Made by a program: the position numbers and the translations under genes
Shown: one piece after another, positions 37,767-52,369 of the stretch
Layout of the letters: each line of letters starts with the position of its first letter
Position numbering within the stretch: the stretch's first letter is position 1
Assembly: GCA_029834535.1 (NCBI GenBank)
Contig: JAQMWT010000684.1
Location: 1 to 64,000, forward strand
Reading direction: 5' to 3'
Source: Chrysophaeum taylorii
Lineage: Eukaryota; Sar; Pelagophyceae; Pelagomonadales; Pelagomonadaceae
Length of the DNA stretch: 64,000 bases
The notes under the pieces: generated by a model
The model's database searches: none
Seen by the model: the letters and a program-made list of their open reading frames with translations, nothing else
What the model was told of the DNA's origin: nothing

Positions 37767-39996
37767 GGACCCGGGGTTCTTAGCGGACGCGCATCCCATT
37801 TTTTTTGCACGTCTGTCTGCGGGTATTGGTTGCTGCCACGAGCCCTACACTCGCAGCCGGAGAATGGAAGAAAGAGCGTGACCGACGGACTTGTTTGATT
37901 GGCCGCGGTGGACCGGTCTCTACTACTAGAGTGGCTTTTAGGTGAGATACGCGCGTTGCACCCACGCTCGGTGAGAGCGGCGTCTGCTTGATCGTAGTAG
38001 TAGCGTTTTTTGGGCTGCTGATTTGCTCGTGGCTGAGAAAACCAAAATGAACTACGAAAAAAAAAAAGCGCGTCTCATTCATTCCATTCCATTCCATTCC
38101 ATTCCATTCCATTCCATTCCATTCCTGGAAGCGCGCAATCGAATCATAACATTGAATATGCTCCTGACCCATCGTGTGAGTGGAATCATGTGATCGTGCA
38201 TTCAGCTCCATTCGTTTAACACTCGTCGGTATTGTCTCTCTTTGCCACGAACTGCGACTCCCATCGGCGGGTACGCGGCGGAAAAAGGCTCTCGCTGGAG
38301 GCGCAGTTTATACCGGACTTTGCGACGAAGTGGTGCGCAAATAACATACCGCGGCAGCCTTTGCTGGGTGTTCAAGATAGATAGAGGGTCTGCTTTTTGA
38401 GCTCGTTGTACGTAACTAGATTTCGCTTGACTTGTCGTGGAGTACTACAGCGCGCAATTGGCATGCCAATACGTTGCTAACTTAGCGAGAGCACGCATAT
38501 GATCACAATAATAACACGATCGCGCCATGCATCCGACCTCGAATTACTTATCGCACCGAAAAAAATTGAAACTAAAGTAGATCAATTTTTGCCCAACTAG
38601 CAAGCAATTTTGGTAAGAAGTGTTTCCAAGCCACGTGTCTGTCGCTCTTCTCGTAGCGCACCTTGAAATTGCGAAGAACGCTTCGTGCGAACGGCGCCAC
38701 CTCCTCCTTCCGTGGCATCGATGAGATAGATCTCTCTGAAAGCCGAGATGAGCTTCGCCCCATATCTCAAATTTATAAAGTCTTCTCGGCGCCGTAGGAG
38801 AGCACCCTCTCAGTGCCGTCGTTCACCGTCGTCGTAGATCGCAACTCCCCGCGATCAAACGCCTGTCGCACCCATCCCGCTGCCCGCCTCTTGGTTGCCG
38901 AAAGTCTGCATCGGGACACGGATCAGAGTCATGTGTGTCGCAACCGCTTGGTGGCCGCAAAGTACCAGTCAAGTGCACCTCCACGACGCACGCTTGACGT
39001 CGATTTCACCAAGGAAATCCTGCGACGACGCAACCCCGCTTCCCATTCGGTGGAGTCCGCGTCTTTGAGTACACGCTACTTTTGATTCCGCAGCAAATCA
39101 AATTATCGGATTGGCGTTTTGCAGGAGCAAGGCCATATTATTTGCTTCGTGCACGATGGCGTGGCACTGCATGTTAGCGTGCATTTTTTGGTCACTTGCG
39201 GGGCCACTGCCAAGCACGGCAAGGTTGCGGGCGTCGCGACTTTTTGGTCAGCGCGAGCTCGGCATTTCTAGCGTGCGTGCACAACAACAAGCTGTTGGTT
39301 CGACATCGGTGGGTAATCTGGGCGCGTGACCCACGCGAAGACGTCGTCTTGGCGATGGAAACGGCGCGCGAGCCGCCGAGGGCTATAGTCATGACGCCAT
39401 CAACATTGTTTTTCACAAGTCTCATCTAGCGCCAAACGCGGGATCGTGCGACGCGCAGCTTCGATCACGGAAGCAGGCGCGTTATTCTGAGCATCCACCT
39501 CGTCGTGATCTCGCCGCGCAACGTGTCACCCCGACGAGCACTTTAATAACAAACATATTGGCTCTGAAGAGCAAGAGGCCAAATAACTAACTAACTTCAG
39601 ACCTCTCCCGAGCAAGGGAGCCGGGCCGGGCCGACGGGAGCCGGTCCAGAATCACGGAGGAAGCACACAGTAGGGGTAGAGGGTGCGAGGGACGAGTACG
39701 AGTGGATGGCGGACCGCCACTGCGCGCGGTCTTGTGCGAGGTCGTGCTCGTCGCGTCGCAGGCCGCGCACGTTTTTTGGTCCACGAACAATCTTCCCGTC
39801 CGTCGCGTTCTGCCCAACCGAGCGAACCCCATTTCCCTTTCCGGGTGCTAACCGGCCAGTCTGGGAGGCGAGCAGGCACCGTCTTACTCCAGGACGGCCG
39901 GGGGAGCAAGCGTGTTAGGCACCGTCCTCAATACGATCAGGGTAAGGGCCGGAGAGTCAAGAAAGTCTAGCCCCGAAGAACAATCTCAAAGCGACG
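37767..39996. other. 2.2-kb stretch without a convincing gene
   Basis: The longest intergenic gap in the unique part. Apart from an ATTCC tandem it shows only short frames. Around 38,570-39,430 several frames on both strands look like degraded coding sequence (minus WKHFLPKLLASWAKIDLL; plus LDVDFTKEILRRRNPASHS and GHIICFVHDGVALHVSVHFL), but I recognise no family. The base composition is lower in GC than in genes. Confidence 0.5.
38081..38125. repeat. (ATTCC)9 pentanucleotide tandem
   Basis: Nine perfect ATTCC units. This matches the satellite III-type pentamer and is probably just a microsatellite. Confidence 0.95.
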
Positions 39997-40266
39997 ATGA
40001 TGATGGCATCTAGATTCGTTCTTCGGCCCGCGCGGCGCGTCTTCTCCGACAAGGCGCAGGATGTGGAGCGGAAGAACTACTTGCTCGCGGGGACGCTCTT
40101 TCTGTTCACCGGCGGCGTGTACTATTACGTCATGTCAAAAATAAAAGCGAGCGACGACCTTGCCGAACTCGAGAGCGAGGGCAAGGTCAACCTGCACGAG
40201 TCTGGCCTCAAGGTTACCAAACCCCGAAGCGTCCACGACGCCCTCGTCCCTAAGAAGGAGGCATAG
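39997..40266 (+). CDS. COA3-like mitochondrial membrane protein
   Basis: 89 residues. An Arg-rich start (SRFVLRPARRVFS) looks like a mitochondrial presequence or matrix anchor. Next comes VERKNYLLAGTLFLFTGGVY with a single transmembrane segment and an acidic C-terminal helix (SDDLAELESEG). The order basic stretch, RN/KN, TM with GxxY, then DDL resembles COA3/CCDC56, which helps Cox1 insertion during complex IV assembly. The protein is short, so the match is tentative. Confidence 0.5.
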   Translation: MMMASRFVLRPARRVFSDKAQDVERKNYLLAGTLFLFTGGVYYYVMSKIKASDDLAELESEGKVNLHESGLKVTKPRSVHDALVPKKEA

Positions 40267-40518
40267 TACTACTCGTGGATGAGGCGTACTACGCGCATCC
40301 GCAATTCCGCCCCGCGGGGTTCAGGATGATGAGGGGGCCCCGAGACCGACCGCAAGAACTGCTAATAATAAGAAATCGAAAAAGAACGCGACGTTTTTGG
40401 CACCGAGGAACAAAATTTGCGGTACACCTTACGTGGGATACATCCTCCGAGATGTGTGTGCGCGTGGCTCATAAGGCGCATATGGTTGGTTGGTTGGTTG
40501 GTTGGTTGGATAAAAAAG
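40267..40518. other. Convergent intergenic with GGTT tandem
   Basis: A TGGT tandem near 40,483-40,508 lies between the COA3-like and syntaxin stops. Both 3' ends must lie here. Confidence 0.6.
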
Positions 40519-41448
40519 TCATGAGTTGGATGATGAGAGATAGACGTAGAGGACGACGACGCCGATGATGACGAGCAGAATGGCGATGATGCAGCACCAT
40601 TTTTTACGTATTTCCTTTTGATAGACGATGGCGACTTCGATGTCCTTGTTGCCGTCTTCGATGTACTCGTTTGCGGACTTGACCTGGTACTCGATCTGGT
40701 CGAGCAACTCGCCCTGCTGTTCGGTGAGAAGAGCAAAGTCGAGGAACATTTGGTGTAGCTCGGCTACGGACTGCTCGAGGCGGAGGACGTCCTGGTACTT
40801 GTCGGCGACGTCGGCGTAGGCCGCCTTGATGGGGTCCGCGGCACCCTTCAAAATAGCCGAGCGGTAGACGCCCTGCGTAGCCCCCGTGCGCAGGACGGCA
40901 TCGATTTCCTCGTTGGAGATGTCTGGCTTGACGATTTCGAGGCGTCGCTTGACCGTCTTCTGGATTTCGGTTTTATAGTTTTGCTGCTGGCGCTGGTACT
41001 CTTTGCAGACGTCCCCGAACTTGCGGTGGAGGGTCGTGACGAGGTTGTCTCGGATTCGAACCTCGGAGCCCTTCATCTTGGATCTGTTCCGGTCGGTCTC
41101 GGCGGCCATCTTCTCGAGGTTTTCTTTTGTGGCCTTCATGCGCTGGTTTGCGCGGTCGACGAGGGGCGTCAGCTCGCGGGTGAGGGCCTCCTCGGCTGCG
41201 GGGGACACGGCGAGGAGCCGTTCTTCGGTGATGCCCCGAATCCGCTTCGCGGCAGCGTCGACGACCTCGATGCCCCGTTTCACCTCGTCGACGTCACCGA
41301 AGAAGCTTCCCATGAAGTCTTGCTTCTGCGAGGCCCGGAGGCCCGTGCGCTCGACGTCGACGCTCCCCAGCTCCACATCCCCCCTCGGCGGTTCCGACGA
41401 CGGGGGAGGTGGAGCGCGCGCCTTGAATTCCGCCAACCGGTCCTGCAT
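40519..41448 (-). CDS. Syntaxin-1-type Qa-SNARE
   Basis: 309 residues, the usual length. Residues about 40-165 are the Habc bundle (FMGSFFGDVDEVKRGIEVVD; FGDVCKEYQRQQQNYKTEIQ). Residues about 215-275 are the SNARE motif, with the zero-layer Gln in LLTEQQGELLDQIEYQVKSA, very close to plasma-membrane syntaxins. A C-terminal anchor (CCIIAILLVIIGVVVLYVYL) follows KKW. It acts in fusion of secretory vesicles with the plasma membrane. The start is only 2 nt from the stop of the PH-domain gene upstream on the same strand. Confidence 0.9.
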   Translation of the reverse strand: MQDRLAEFKARAPPPPSSEPPRGDVELGSVDVERTGLRASQKQDFMGSFFGDVDEVKRGIEVVDAAAKRIRGITEERLLAVSPAAEEALTRELTPLVDRANQRMKATKENLEKMAAETDRNRSKMKGSEVRIRDNLVTTLHRKFGDVCKEYQRQQQNYKTEIQKTVKRRLEIVKPDISNEEIDAVLRTGATQGVYRSAILKGAADPIKAAYADVADKYQDVLRLEQSVAELHQMFLDFALLTEQQGELLDQIEYQVKSANEYIEDGNKDIEVAIVYQKEIRKKWCCIIAILLVIIGVVVLYVYLSSSNS

Positions 41449-41450
41449 CC

Positions 41451-43220
41451 TTACCCGTCAAAATCCACTCGCTTCGCGTCGTCGTCGTCCTCGGAGAGGC
41501 GCCGGCAGGCGTCGATGAGATCGATGAGTGTGGAGATCGAGGCGCCGGGGGCGTTAAGGGTCAGGACGAGACGGGAGTTGGGGCGGTAGACGAGCTCGAG
41601 GGCGTTATTCTTGAGGGGCACGGGCGACGGTACGCGGAGGGTCTGAGAAAGGACGCGCGTCGGCACCACAAGACCCGTCGGGGGCAGGGTGCCCGTACCT
41701 CCAGAAACGGCCCCGAGGGCCTTGGAGAAGAGGCGGCCCGCGAGGGTCTTCGAGGGCGCGACGTAGAGGGCTAGGGCGCATACCCAGAGCGTCGCGGCGG
41801 CGTTGTTGACGGTGACGGCGAACGACGCGAGAGCGCACTGCTTTTGGGTCGCCGCCGCTTCGAACCGCTGCCAGAGGTTTGCGCTCGGGCCGTCGGGGCC
41901 GATCCAGGCGCCCGCACGCACGGCCTCGGTTGCCGCCGCGACCAGCCCGATCTTGGCGGCGGTCGCGCGTCGGCCGCAAGCGTTCGCGGCCTCCGCGACG
42001 CGCTTTCGCCTCGCGTCGCGCCACGGCTCCACCGCCGCCGTGCGAATGGCTGTCGCGGCGAGGGTGGCCGCGCGGGCCGCGAGGGTGCGCCGCACGAACC
42101 GGCAGGCCGCCGCGACGTCCCCCGGCCCGGCGAAAGCGCGGTCTACGATATCCGCGACCTCGTTTTCCGCGACGGCGCTCGCGGCCTCGGGGAGCTCCTC
42201 GTCGTCGTCGTCGTCGCAGGCCGCCGCTCTGGCCGCCTCGAGGGGGGCGAGGTCGAGGCTTGCGTCGGGGAGCACGAGCCTGGCGGAAGCGTAGGCGGGC
42301 CGCACGAGCGACGCGAGGCGGCCGAGGCGCTCGGCCTCGCGGCCGACGGACTCCATCGCCTCCGTCGAAAAAGCGACGAGCTCGCGGCGCGCCGCGGCCC
42401 ACAGCCACCGGCGCGTGTCGGCGAGGACGTGGGGATCGAGAGACAACAGCGCGTAGGGCTCGCCGCGGTCGCGCGCCGCGAGCACGTCGGCCATCGCGAC
42501 GTCGGCGGATTCGTCGAGGCGACGCGCGACGTCCGAGATCGCCGCCTCGACGTCTTCGCTCGCTACTATCCGCCGGCACGCCACAACCCGCCGTCGGAAA
42601 GAAGGGACCGCGACGGCGGACCGCAGCGCGTAGTGGAAGCGGCGGGGCTCGGGCTTGCGCTGCGCGCGCGCGATGGCCCGCATCCACTCGTCCATGTCGC
42701 CGCCCGACTCGAAGCAAACAAGCCACGACGACTCGCGGCGCGTCACCTCCATCACCCACGCCGTCGGCGAGCTCAGGGTCTCCTGAACGGCCGCGCTGTC
42801 GCCGTACCGCGCGACGAACCCCTCGCCCAGCGACATGGCGCCGCGCGGCGCGTCCCACTCGTCGCTCTCGGTCGCGTAGTACCGGAGACTTCCGTCGAGG
42901 ACGCCGAGAACTCGCCGCGTCCACAGGTCGCGCGCGTGGAGCGCGAGGGACGCGGCACCCTCGCGGCGCTTCCACACGACCCCCACCCTCTCGAAATCCC
43001 GCCGCTCGACCCTTCGGACAACCTCGGCCTCCTCCTCCGTCTTGGCAGTGACAGGCGTCTCGAGCGCCGCGCCCAGACGCTGCAAAAAGTCGCCCCAGGC
43101 CACGTCCATACCGAGTTCGCACACGACCACGTCCCCGCCAGGCCACGACGACAACCCTTCAGCCTGCCCGCGCTCGAACTGCGGGGAGGGCACAGCCTCC
43201 TCGTACTCGTCCTCGATCAT
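41451..43220 (-). CDS. PH-domain protein with long helical region
   Basis: 589 residues. Residues about 85-192 fit a PH fold: WTRRVLGVLDGSLRYYATES opening, and ESSWLVCFESGGDMDEWMRA as the last strand and the C-terminal helix with its invariant Trp. The rest (200-560) is Ala/Arg-rich and helical with no clear domain, and has hydrophobic stretches that probably are not membrane-spanning. It is likely a phosphoinositide-directed adaptor. Its location next to syntaxin could fit a membrane-traffic role, but that is only neighbourhood. The coding end GACGGGTAAGGATGCAGG contains a perfect GGTAAG donor overlapping the stop, so a spliced alternative is possible. Confidence 0.65.
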   Translation of the reverse strand: MIEDEYEEAVPSPQFERGQAEGLSSWPGGDVVVCELGMDVAWGDFLQRLGAALETPVTAKTEEEAEVVRRVERRDFERVGVVWKRREGAASLALHARDLWTRRVLGVLDGSLRYYATESDEWDAPRGAMSLGEGFVARYGDSAAVQETLSSPTAWVMEVTRRESSWLVCFESGGDMDEWMRAIARAQRKPEPRRFHYALRSAVAVPSFRRRVVACRRIVASEDVEAAISDVARRLDESADVAMADVLAARDRGEPYALLSLDPHVLADTRRWLWAAARRELVAFSTEAMESVGREAERLGRLASLVRPAYASARLVLPDASLDLAPLEAARAAACDDDDDEELPEAASAVAENEVADIVDRAFAGPGDVAAACRFVRRTLAARAATLAATAIRTAAVEPWRDARRKRVAEAANACGRRATAAKIGLVAAATEAVRAGAWIGPDGPSANLWQRFEAAATQKQCALASFAVTVNNAAATLWVCALALYVAPSKTLAGRLFSKALGAVSGGTGTLPPTGLVVPTRVLSQTLRVPSPVPLKNNALELVYRPNSRLVLTLNAPGASISTLIDLIDACRRLSEDDDDAKRVDFDG

Positions 43221-43280
43221 CTCTCTTTCAGAGGCTTTAATTACTTCCTACCCCCTCCGCTGCAATCACCAAAACCCGCG
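43221..43280. promoter_or_regulatory. 60-nt divergent gap between PH and START-like genes
   Basis: The two ATG codons face each other across 60 nt. A TTTAATTACTTCC stretch is the only AT-rich part. Confidence 0.4.
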
Positions 43281-44054
43281 ATGGGCGATGATGATGACGA
43301 GACGTCGCCCATCATCATCAGGAAGATTGTGGTGCGGACGGTGGTGGTCGGGGTCTTGGCGGTCGCGGCGACGACGCGACTCGCGGCGCGACGGCCCGCA
43401 AGACGTACGGCGCTGTCGCCCTTCACGCAGCGCTACGACGGACACGTCTTGACGTCGTCACAGCTCGAGGCGCTCGATGCCGGGCAGCGGGTGTTGATGA
43501 GCGCGCGGTCGACGACGCAGGGGGGTGGGCGCGGGAGCGCCGTGTGCGACGTCGCCGCACCCCCGGGGGTCGTCTGGAAGACAATTCTCGGCTTCGACAG
43601 GTATCCCGGGCGTCTCGCGCAGTGCAAGGCGGCCCAAGTCTACGAGCGTCGCAAGTATCAGATGCGTGGGGAGACGATCAAGGTCAAGATGACCCTCGAC
43701 GGCATCCTCAAGGACTTTCACTGCTACTACGACCACGTCTACCGACCCGACAAGAGCGAGCTCACGTGGACCCTCGACAAGGACCGCAAGTCCGACTTCC
43801 TCGACGTCCAGGGCCAGTGGTGCGTCGACAAGCACCCCTCAAAGCCCGACTGGACCCGCGTCTGGTACTCGGCCGACGTCGCGCTCCCGCCCTGGCTCCC
43901 GACCTTTGTGGTCGTCCGCCTCTGCAAGACCTCTGGCAACAAGGCCCTCGCCTTTTGCAAAACTGAGTCGGAGCGGGCCTACCTTCAAGAAGACGGGGGT
44001 GCGAAGCGCTGGCGCCTCCCGCCGTTGCGAGGAGGGGTAATAAAGGGACATTAA
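43281..44054 (+). CDS. Membrane-anchored START/SRPBCC-like protein
   Basis: 257 residues. A short acidic N-terminus is followed by a hydrophobic anchor (IVVRTVVVGVLAVAATT). Residues about 65-235 follow the START/polyketide-cyclase pattern: AVCDVAAPPGVVWKTILGFD (entry strand and first helix), YPGRLAQCKAAQVYE, then alternating strands (ELTWTLDKDRKSDFLDVQGQ; TRVWYSADVALPPWLPTFVV). Such proteins bind a lipid or another hydrophobic ligand. The ligand is unknown. The longer plus frame from 41,844 is antisense to the PH gene and not used. Confidence 0.7.
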   Translation: MGDDDDETSPIIIRKIVVRTVVVGVLAVAATTRLAARRPARRTALSPFTQRYDGHVLTSSQLEALDAGQRVLMSARSTTQGGGRGSAVCDVAAPPGVVWKTILGFDRYPGRLAQCKAAQVYERRKYQMRGETIKVKMTLDGILKDFHCYYDHVYRPDKSELTWTLDKDRKSDFLDVQGQWCVDKHPSKPDWTRVWYSADVALPPWLPTFVVVRLCKTSGNKALAFCKTESERAYLQEDGGAKRWRLPPLRGGVIKGH

Positions 44055-44061
44055 TAATAAA

Positions 44062-44217
44062 CGGGCGGTCTTCGCCTGCCCCACGCCTCGGCGATGACCC
44101 CGACTAGGTCCCGCGTACTTATCTCCGCCCGTCAGGCACATCCCTCATACCCCACAAACCCACCCACATCCTTCATGCTCCCCACACACACCCCCCTCTT
44201 AGCAGTCGCCATTTAAA
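44062..44217 (+). mobile_element. 5'-truncated LINE insertion, with 15-bp target-site duplication
   Basis: This 156-bp block matches the last 12 codons and 3' UTR of the LINE-like element in the arms (16,850-17,008) with a few substitutions and an 11-nt gap near its 5' end. It is bounded by a perfect 15-bp direct repeat GACATTAATAATAAA at 44,047-44,061 and 44,218-44,232. A short 5'-truncated insertion with a long target-site duplication and a conserved 3' end is the standard signature of target-primed reverse transcription. It sits in the gap between the START-like and LacZ-like genes. Confidence 0.85.
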
Positions 44218-44231
44218 GACATTAATAATAA

Positions 44232-48227
<3,996 letters not shown>

Positions 48228-48255
48228 AGTTGGTCTTATCAATCATCATCGTTCG

Positions 48256-49266
48256 TCAGATGATGTCCAGCTCGCGGAATATCTCGAGGTCCTTCGGCAC
48301 GGGCTTGCCCTTGTAGTCTTCCGCGAGGCTCCGCGTCTTGGGTTCGTCTGTTCGTCGTTCGGCGCCATTCGCCGCCGCGCGTTCCTCCACGACGACCGGG
48401 GGGGTCGAAGGCGGAGTCTCTTCCTCGACGATGATTGGCGGAGGCTCTTCCACCGGCGGTTCGACGGCGACGACCGGGGGGGTCGAAGTCCAAGTCGAAG
48501 GCGAAGGCGAAGGCGAAGTCGAAGTCTCTTCCTCGACGACGATTGGCGGAGGCTCTTCCACCGCCTCTTCCACCACGTAATAGTCCTCGTCCTCGTTGTT
48601 GTCGGCTGCTTTCTGGGCCGCGACGTAAGCGACGTAGTCGTCCTCGACCTGCTGCCTGAAGACGGTCGCCGTTGTGTTGGTGTCGGTGCCGTTGACAGCA
48701 TCTTCGGCGGCGAAATACGTTGCCTCGTCGAAGTCGTCAATCGTCGCTCCCGGAAGATTAAGCGGGTCGTTGGGGTCGTTGAGGTTGTAAAACTTGGGGG
48801 CGACGGCCCCGCAATTCAGGCACTTGAGGCCGTCCCGAAAGTGCTTCCTGAACCGGTTCTTCGCCACGAATATCGTAAATCCGCATTCGTCGCAGTACAT
48901 CGTCTTGAGCTTGGCTTCGTCCTCGGGCGTCTGAGCGACAAAGTTGTACGAAAACGCCGACAGCTTGGGCGCCTCGGGGTCCTCTTCCTTCACCATCTTG
49001 AGCTTGGCGCGCCGCCATAAAGTGATGAACACAAACAGAAACACGAAAAAAAAGTCCGTGCTATTCATGAATCCCAGCACGCTCTTCACCGAGTTCCGGA
49101 CCGGCGACAACACCACGTCGAACAGGTTGACGCGCACGCTCCGGCCGGGCCGCCGGAGGGGAACGCGTCGCGGAGGCTGCACGACCCTCGGGCACGGGCA
49201 AAATGCCCCGCACGCGGCCACCAATACTCCCAACAACAAGCAGCAGCGAAGACGCATCATCATCAT
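48256..49266 (-). CDS. Plastid-targeted rubredoxin-like zinc-ribbon protein
   Basis: 336 residues. The N-terminal signal peptide (RLRCCLLLGVLVAACGAF followed by CP) ends with a Gly-Ala-Phe motif as in secondary plastid leaders, then a basic transit-like stretch. A transmembrane helix (DFFFVFLFVFITLW) precedes the metal site: MYCDECGFTIFVAKNR, then LKCLNCGAVAPKFYNL, two CxxC knuckles in a rubredoxin-like arrangement shared by plastid proteins of algae and plants. Residues 200-330 are low-complexity Glu/Pro/Val repeats (EEPPPIVVEEE twice). It is likely thylakoid or envelope bound with a redox or assembly role. Convergent with LacZ, 28 nt between the stops. Confidence 0.65.
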   Translation of the reverse strand: MMMMRLRCCLLLGVLVAACGAFCPCPRVVQPPRRVPLRRPGRSVRVNLFDVVLSPVRNSVKSVLGFMNSTDFFFVFLFVFITLWRRAKLKMVKEEDPEAPKLSAFSYNFVAQTPEDEAKLKTMYCDECGFTIFVAKNRFRKHFRDGLKCLNCGAVAPKFYNLNDPNDPLNLPGATIDDFDEATYFAAEDAVNGTDTNTTATVFRQQVEDDYVAYVAAQKAADNNEDEDYYVVEEAVEEPPPIVVEEETSTSPSPSPSTWTSTPPVVAVEPPVEEPPPIIVEEETPPSTPPVVVEERAAANGAERRTDEPKTRSLAEDYKGKPVPKDLEIFRELDII

Positions 49267-49425
49267 CGTCGCTCAATAATAATGTATTATAGTTGTGTGT
49301 CGCTCCCTTCTCTTCCCCTTTCCCTTTCCCTTGCCCTTGCCCTTGCCCTTGCCCTTTCCTTCCTTCAAGAGGAGAGGGGGGAGATTGATGATGAAATGAT
49401 GTCACAGGATACACTATTGTTCTAG

Positions 49426-52337
49426 ATGTTTTTCGAGGTGTCGTTCTCGACCCTGGTCGGGCTCGACCTCCCCTGCGAGGAGGGGACCGAGGCCTGGGTG
49501 TCGGTGCGCATCGGGGCGGAGGCGAGGGCCACGACGGAGAAGAAGAAGATCGGGAGCGACGCGATCTGGGAGGAGGACCTCCGCCTTGGTGTTCCGGAAG
49601 CTGTTCTTTTCGCGGATGATGATGCCAGAGTCGAGGTGTCCGTCGCGAGCGCAGAGGGCGTGATTGGGTTGGCGGCGCATTCCCGGGTGTCGGCCCTGCG
49701 AGCGGCGCTCGATGCGACCAAACAACTGACGCTCGAACTGGTTCCGCGGGGCGCGCTCGCGGCGTCGGCGCGCGTCTCGAGGGTAGAGACTGCGACGACG
49801 ATCCAGCAGCAGCAGCAGGAGGAGGAGACTGCTCCTCCTCGGAAAAAACTCCTGGCCCCCGTGCGGCAGGAACGAAAGAGAATGCACCACGACGAGCCTT
49901 TCGCAATCGCGCGGCGTCGGCCAACGGAAGAGGCGGTTTGGCCCGCGACGGACGCGTTCGTCGTCTCGGCCGTCGAGCGTTATATCGCCGAATGCGAACG
50001 CGCTGGTGTCAAGCACCACGGGCTCCGAAAGTACAAAGAGTACCTCGCGACGGTCCCGCCGATCTGTATGGAGGAGCGCGAGGCGGTGAGGTCCGCGCTC
50101 GATCAAGCGGCAGCCGCCTACGCGGTAGCCCTCGCGACCAACGCCTCATCATCCGACGAAGACGATGAGCTGCTGGCACCGCCGCTGGGGTCGCCGCGGC
50201 ACTACAAGGCCGTGAAGCGCGCGCTGCGGGACGTCGAGGAGCTCCTCCCGAAGGAGGAGGACCTCGCGCCGATCGGAGCGACCTCGACGGCACCCCGGGA
50301 GCGACGAGACGGATCGTGGCTCGACGTCGAGACGAGGAAGACGCAGCGCGAGGCGCCGCCGAAGATCTGGGAGCGCAAGCTCGAGATGCTGGAGCGCCTC
50401 AAGCCCGCGGGCCACGTGAAGCGGCGCGTCGAGCGCACCCGGAACGTCGTCGAACCGGGATCGGCGCGGGACGTCGCGCTGCGACGCGAACGCCGCCTGG
50501 ACGCGACGCCCGCGGGCTGGGAGTGGGAGGAGGACGAGCGCGAGGCGCGGCGAAGGCGGTACGCGAAGCGCACCAAGGCCCAGGCCGCCGAGGAAAAGCG
50601 CGCCGACCGGCGCGACCGGCCGACCGAGGAGGAGGCCGTCGCCGACGCCCTCGTCGCCGTCGTCGCGGCGACCGGCGAGCGAAGCGAGCGCGACCGACGC
50701 CGGAGCACGAGGGAGGCACGCCGCCGCGAGAGACGCGCCTGGCACCCCGCCTGCGGCGCGCGCCACATGCGTCGCCTCGACGCGATCGACCCCAACGCCG
50801 TGCGCGCGAAATACCGCAAGCTGCGCTTCACGACCCGCGGTCAGGCGTTGAGGATCGGCGTCGAGCTCCTCGAGCCGAAAAGGCGCGGCGAACCGGCTCC
50901 TCTTCTTTCAAAAAAGGCGCGGACGGCGTCCCTCGACCTCGACCTCGCCGTCGCGGTGCCGGCGCTCTGCGCGAGGACGGACGCCGGCGCGCTCGACGCC
51001 TCCGAGCGCGAGGCCTTCGAATCAGCCTTGCGCGCGGACGTCGCGCGAGCGGCCTTCGCGGTGCCGGTCGGCCGCGTCGTCATCGACGAGCTCCGGACGC
51101 TGCGACGGGACGGCGGCGGCGAAGGAATCAAGAAGCCAAGAAGAAGGCGGCGAAAACCGCGGTGGCCGCGCGACGCGAACCACCTCGCGGTCGCGCGCCT
51201 GAGCTTGATCCACGACGAGTCGGCCTCGGAGGTCGCGGCGCGCGTCGCGGCGATGGCCGGCGACCCCGGGTCGGTTCTTCTCGCGCGGGGCACCGTGACG
51301 CACGCCTGCGTCGGCGCGCGCGCGGCGCCCGTCGAGGACGTCGTCCCGAGCGCGTGGGAACAGTACTGGGCGCATGTCGTGAGCCCCGTCTTCTGGGGCC
51401 GCGACCTCGGGCGGTTCGCGGCGGTGGTCAAAGCCAAAGACGCGGCCAATCTGTTGTTGTTGTCGTCGTCGTCGTCGGAAGACGAGGCGGGCCCGCCGGC
51501 GCTCGCGCCCGGGGCGTGCGCGTCGGCGCGGCTCGAGCGCCTCCGACAGGCGGCCGTCGCGGCCGAGCTCGGGGTCGACGAGAAGAGGACGTACTTTGGG
51601 TTCGACGGCGCGCCGCGGCTCGCGCCGCACCAGCTGCGGCAGCGTCGGAAGGCCCGGCGCGCGGCGCTCGCGTTCGAGAGCGAGAAGGCGCGGCACGAAC
51701 GAAGGGCCGCCGCTGCCTCGAAAACACCAGAGTGGTGGGAGCGACCGAAGCCGCTCGCTGGCACCTTTCGGAGAAGGACGACTTTCGCAAAGCCTTCTTC
51801 TTCTTCTTTGTGCCGCGGTCTCGCGAAGAAGCGCGAGGCGGCGCGCGAGGCCAAGGCCGCGCGGCGAAGGGCCGACGCGACGCGCGCCAAGCGGTGGCTC
51901 ACGCAGGCGTGGCTCGTGCGCAAGCTCGTCGTCCTGGAGCCCGCGGCCTACTACGCGGCGATCAACGCGGCGACCCGCGAGAGGCGCGCGGCCTCGCGGA
52001 CGGGACCCGTCGTCCAGGCATCGGTGGCGCTCGGGCCGGCCTTGCGGTGGCTCTACGCCGAGATCAGGGACGCGACGGGCGGCGACCAAGTCCGGAAGCG
52101 CGACGTGCTGTCGATGCTCGCCGACCCGCCCCTCGTCGCGTGGGCCTCCCGCGAGCCGCAGGCGCGCGCGGTCTGGCCCCTCCTCATGGACTCGGCCTTG
52201 GCGATCGCCTTTCTCGCGGCCCCCTTCGAGCGCCCGGGAATCGTCGCCGAGGACGAGCTCGTCCTTTTCGGAGAGGTCGTCGCCGAGGTCGCGCCAGTGT
52301 ACCGCCGCGCCCTCCACCTCCTCGACGCCCAGATCAA

Positions 52338-52369
<32 letters not shown>

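Noticed and set aside
38081-38125. ATTCC array considered as centromeric satellite III
   Set aside because: Only nine units, isolated, within an ordinary intergenic gap.
41844-43280. 479-codon plus-strand open stretch upstream of the START-like gene
   Set aside because: Antisense to the PH-domain gene; openness is explained by high GC and Arg/Ala-rich coding on the other strand.
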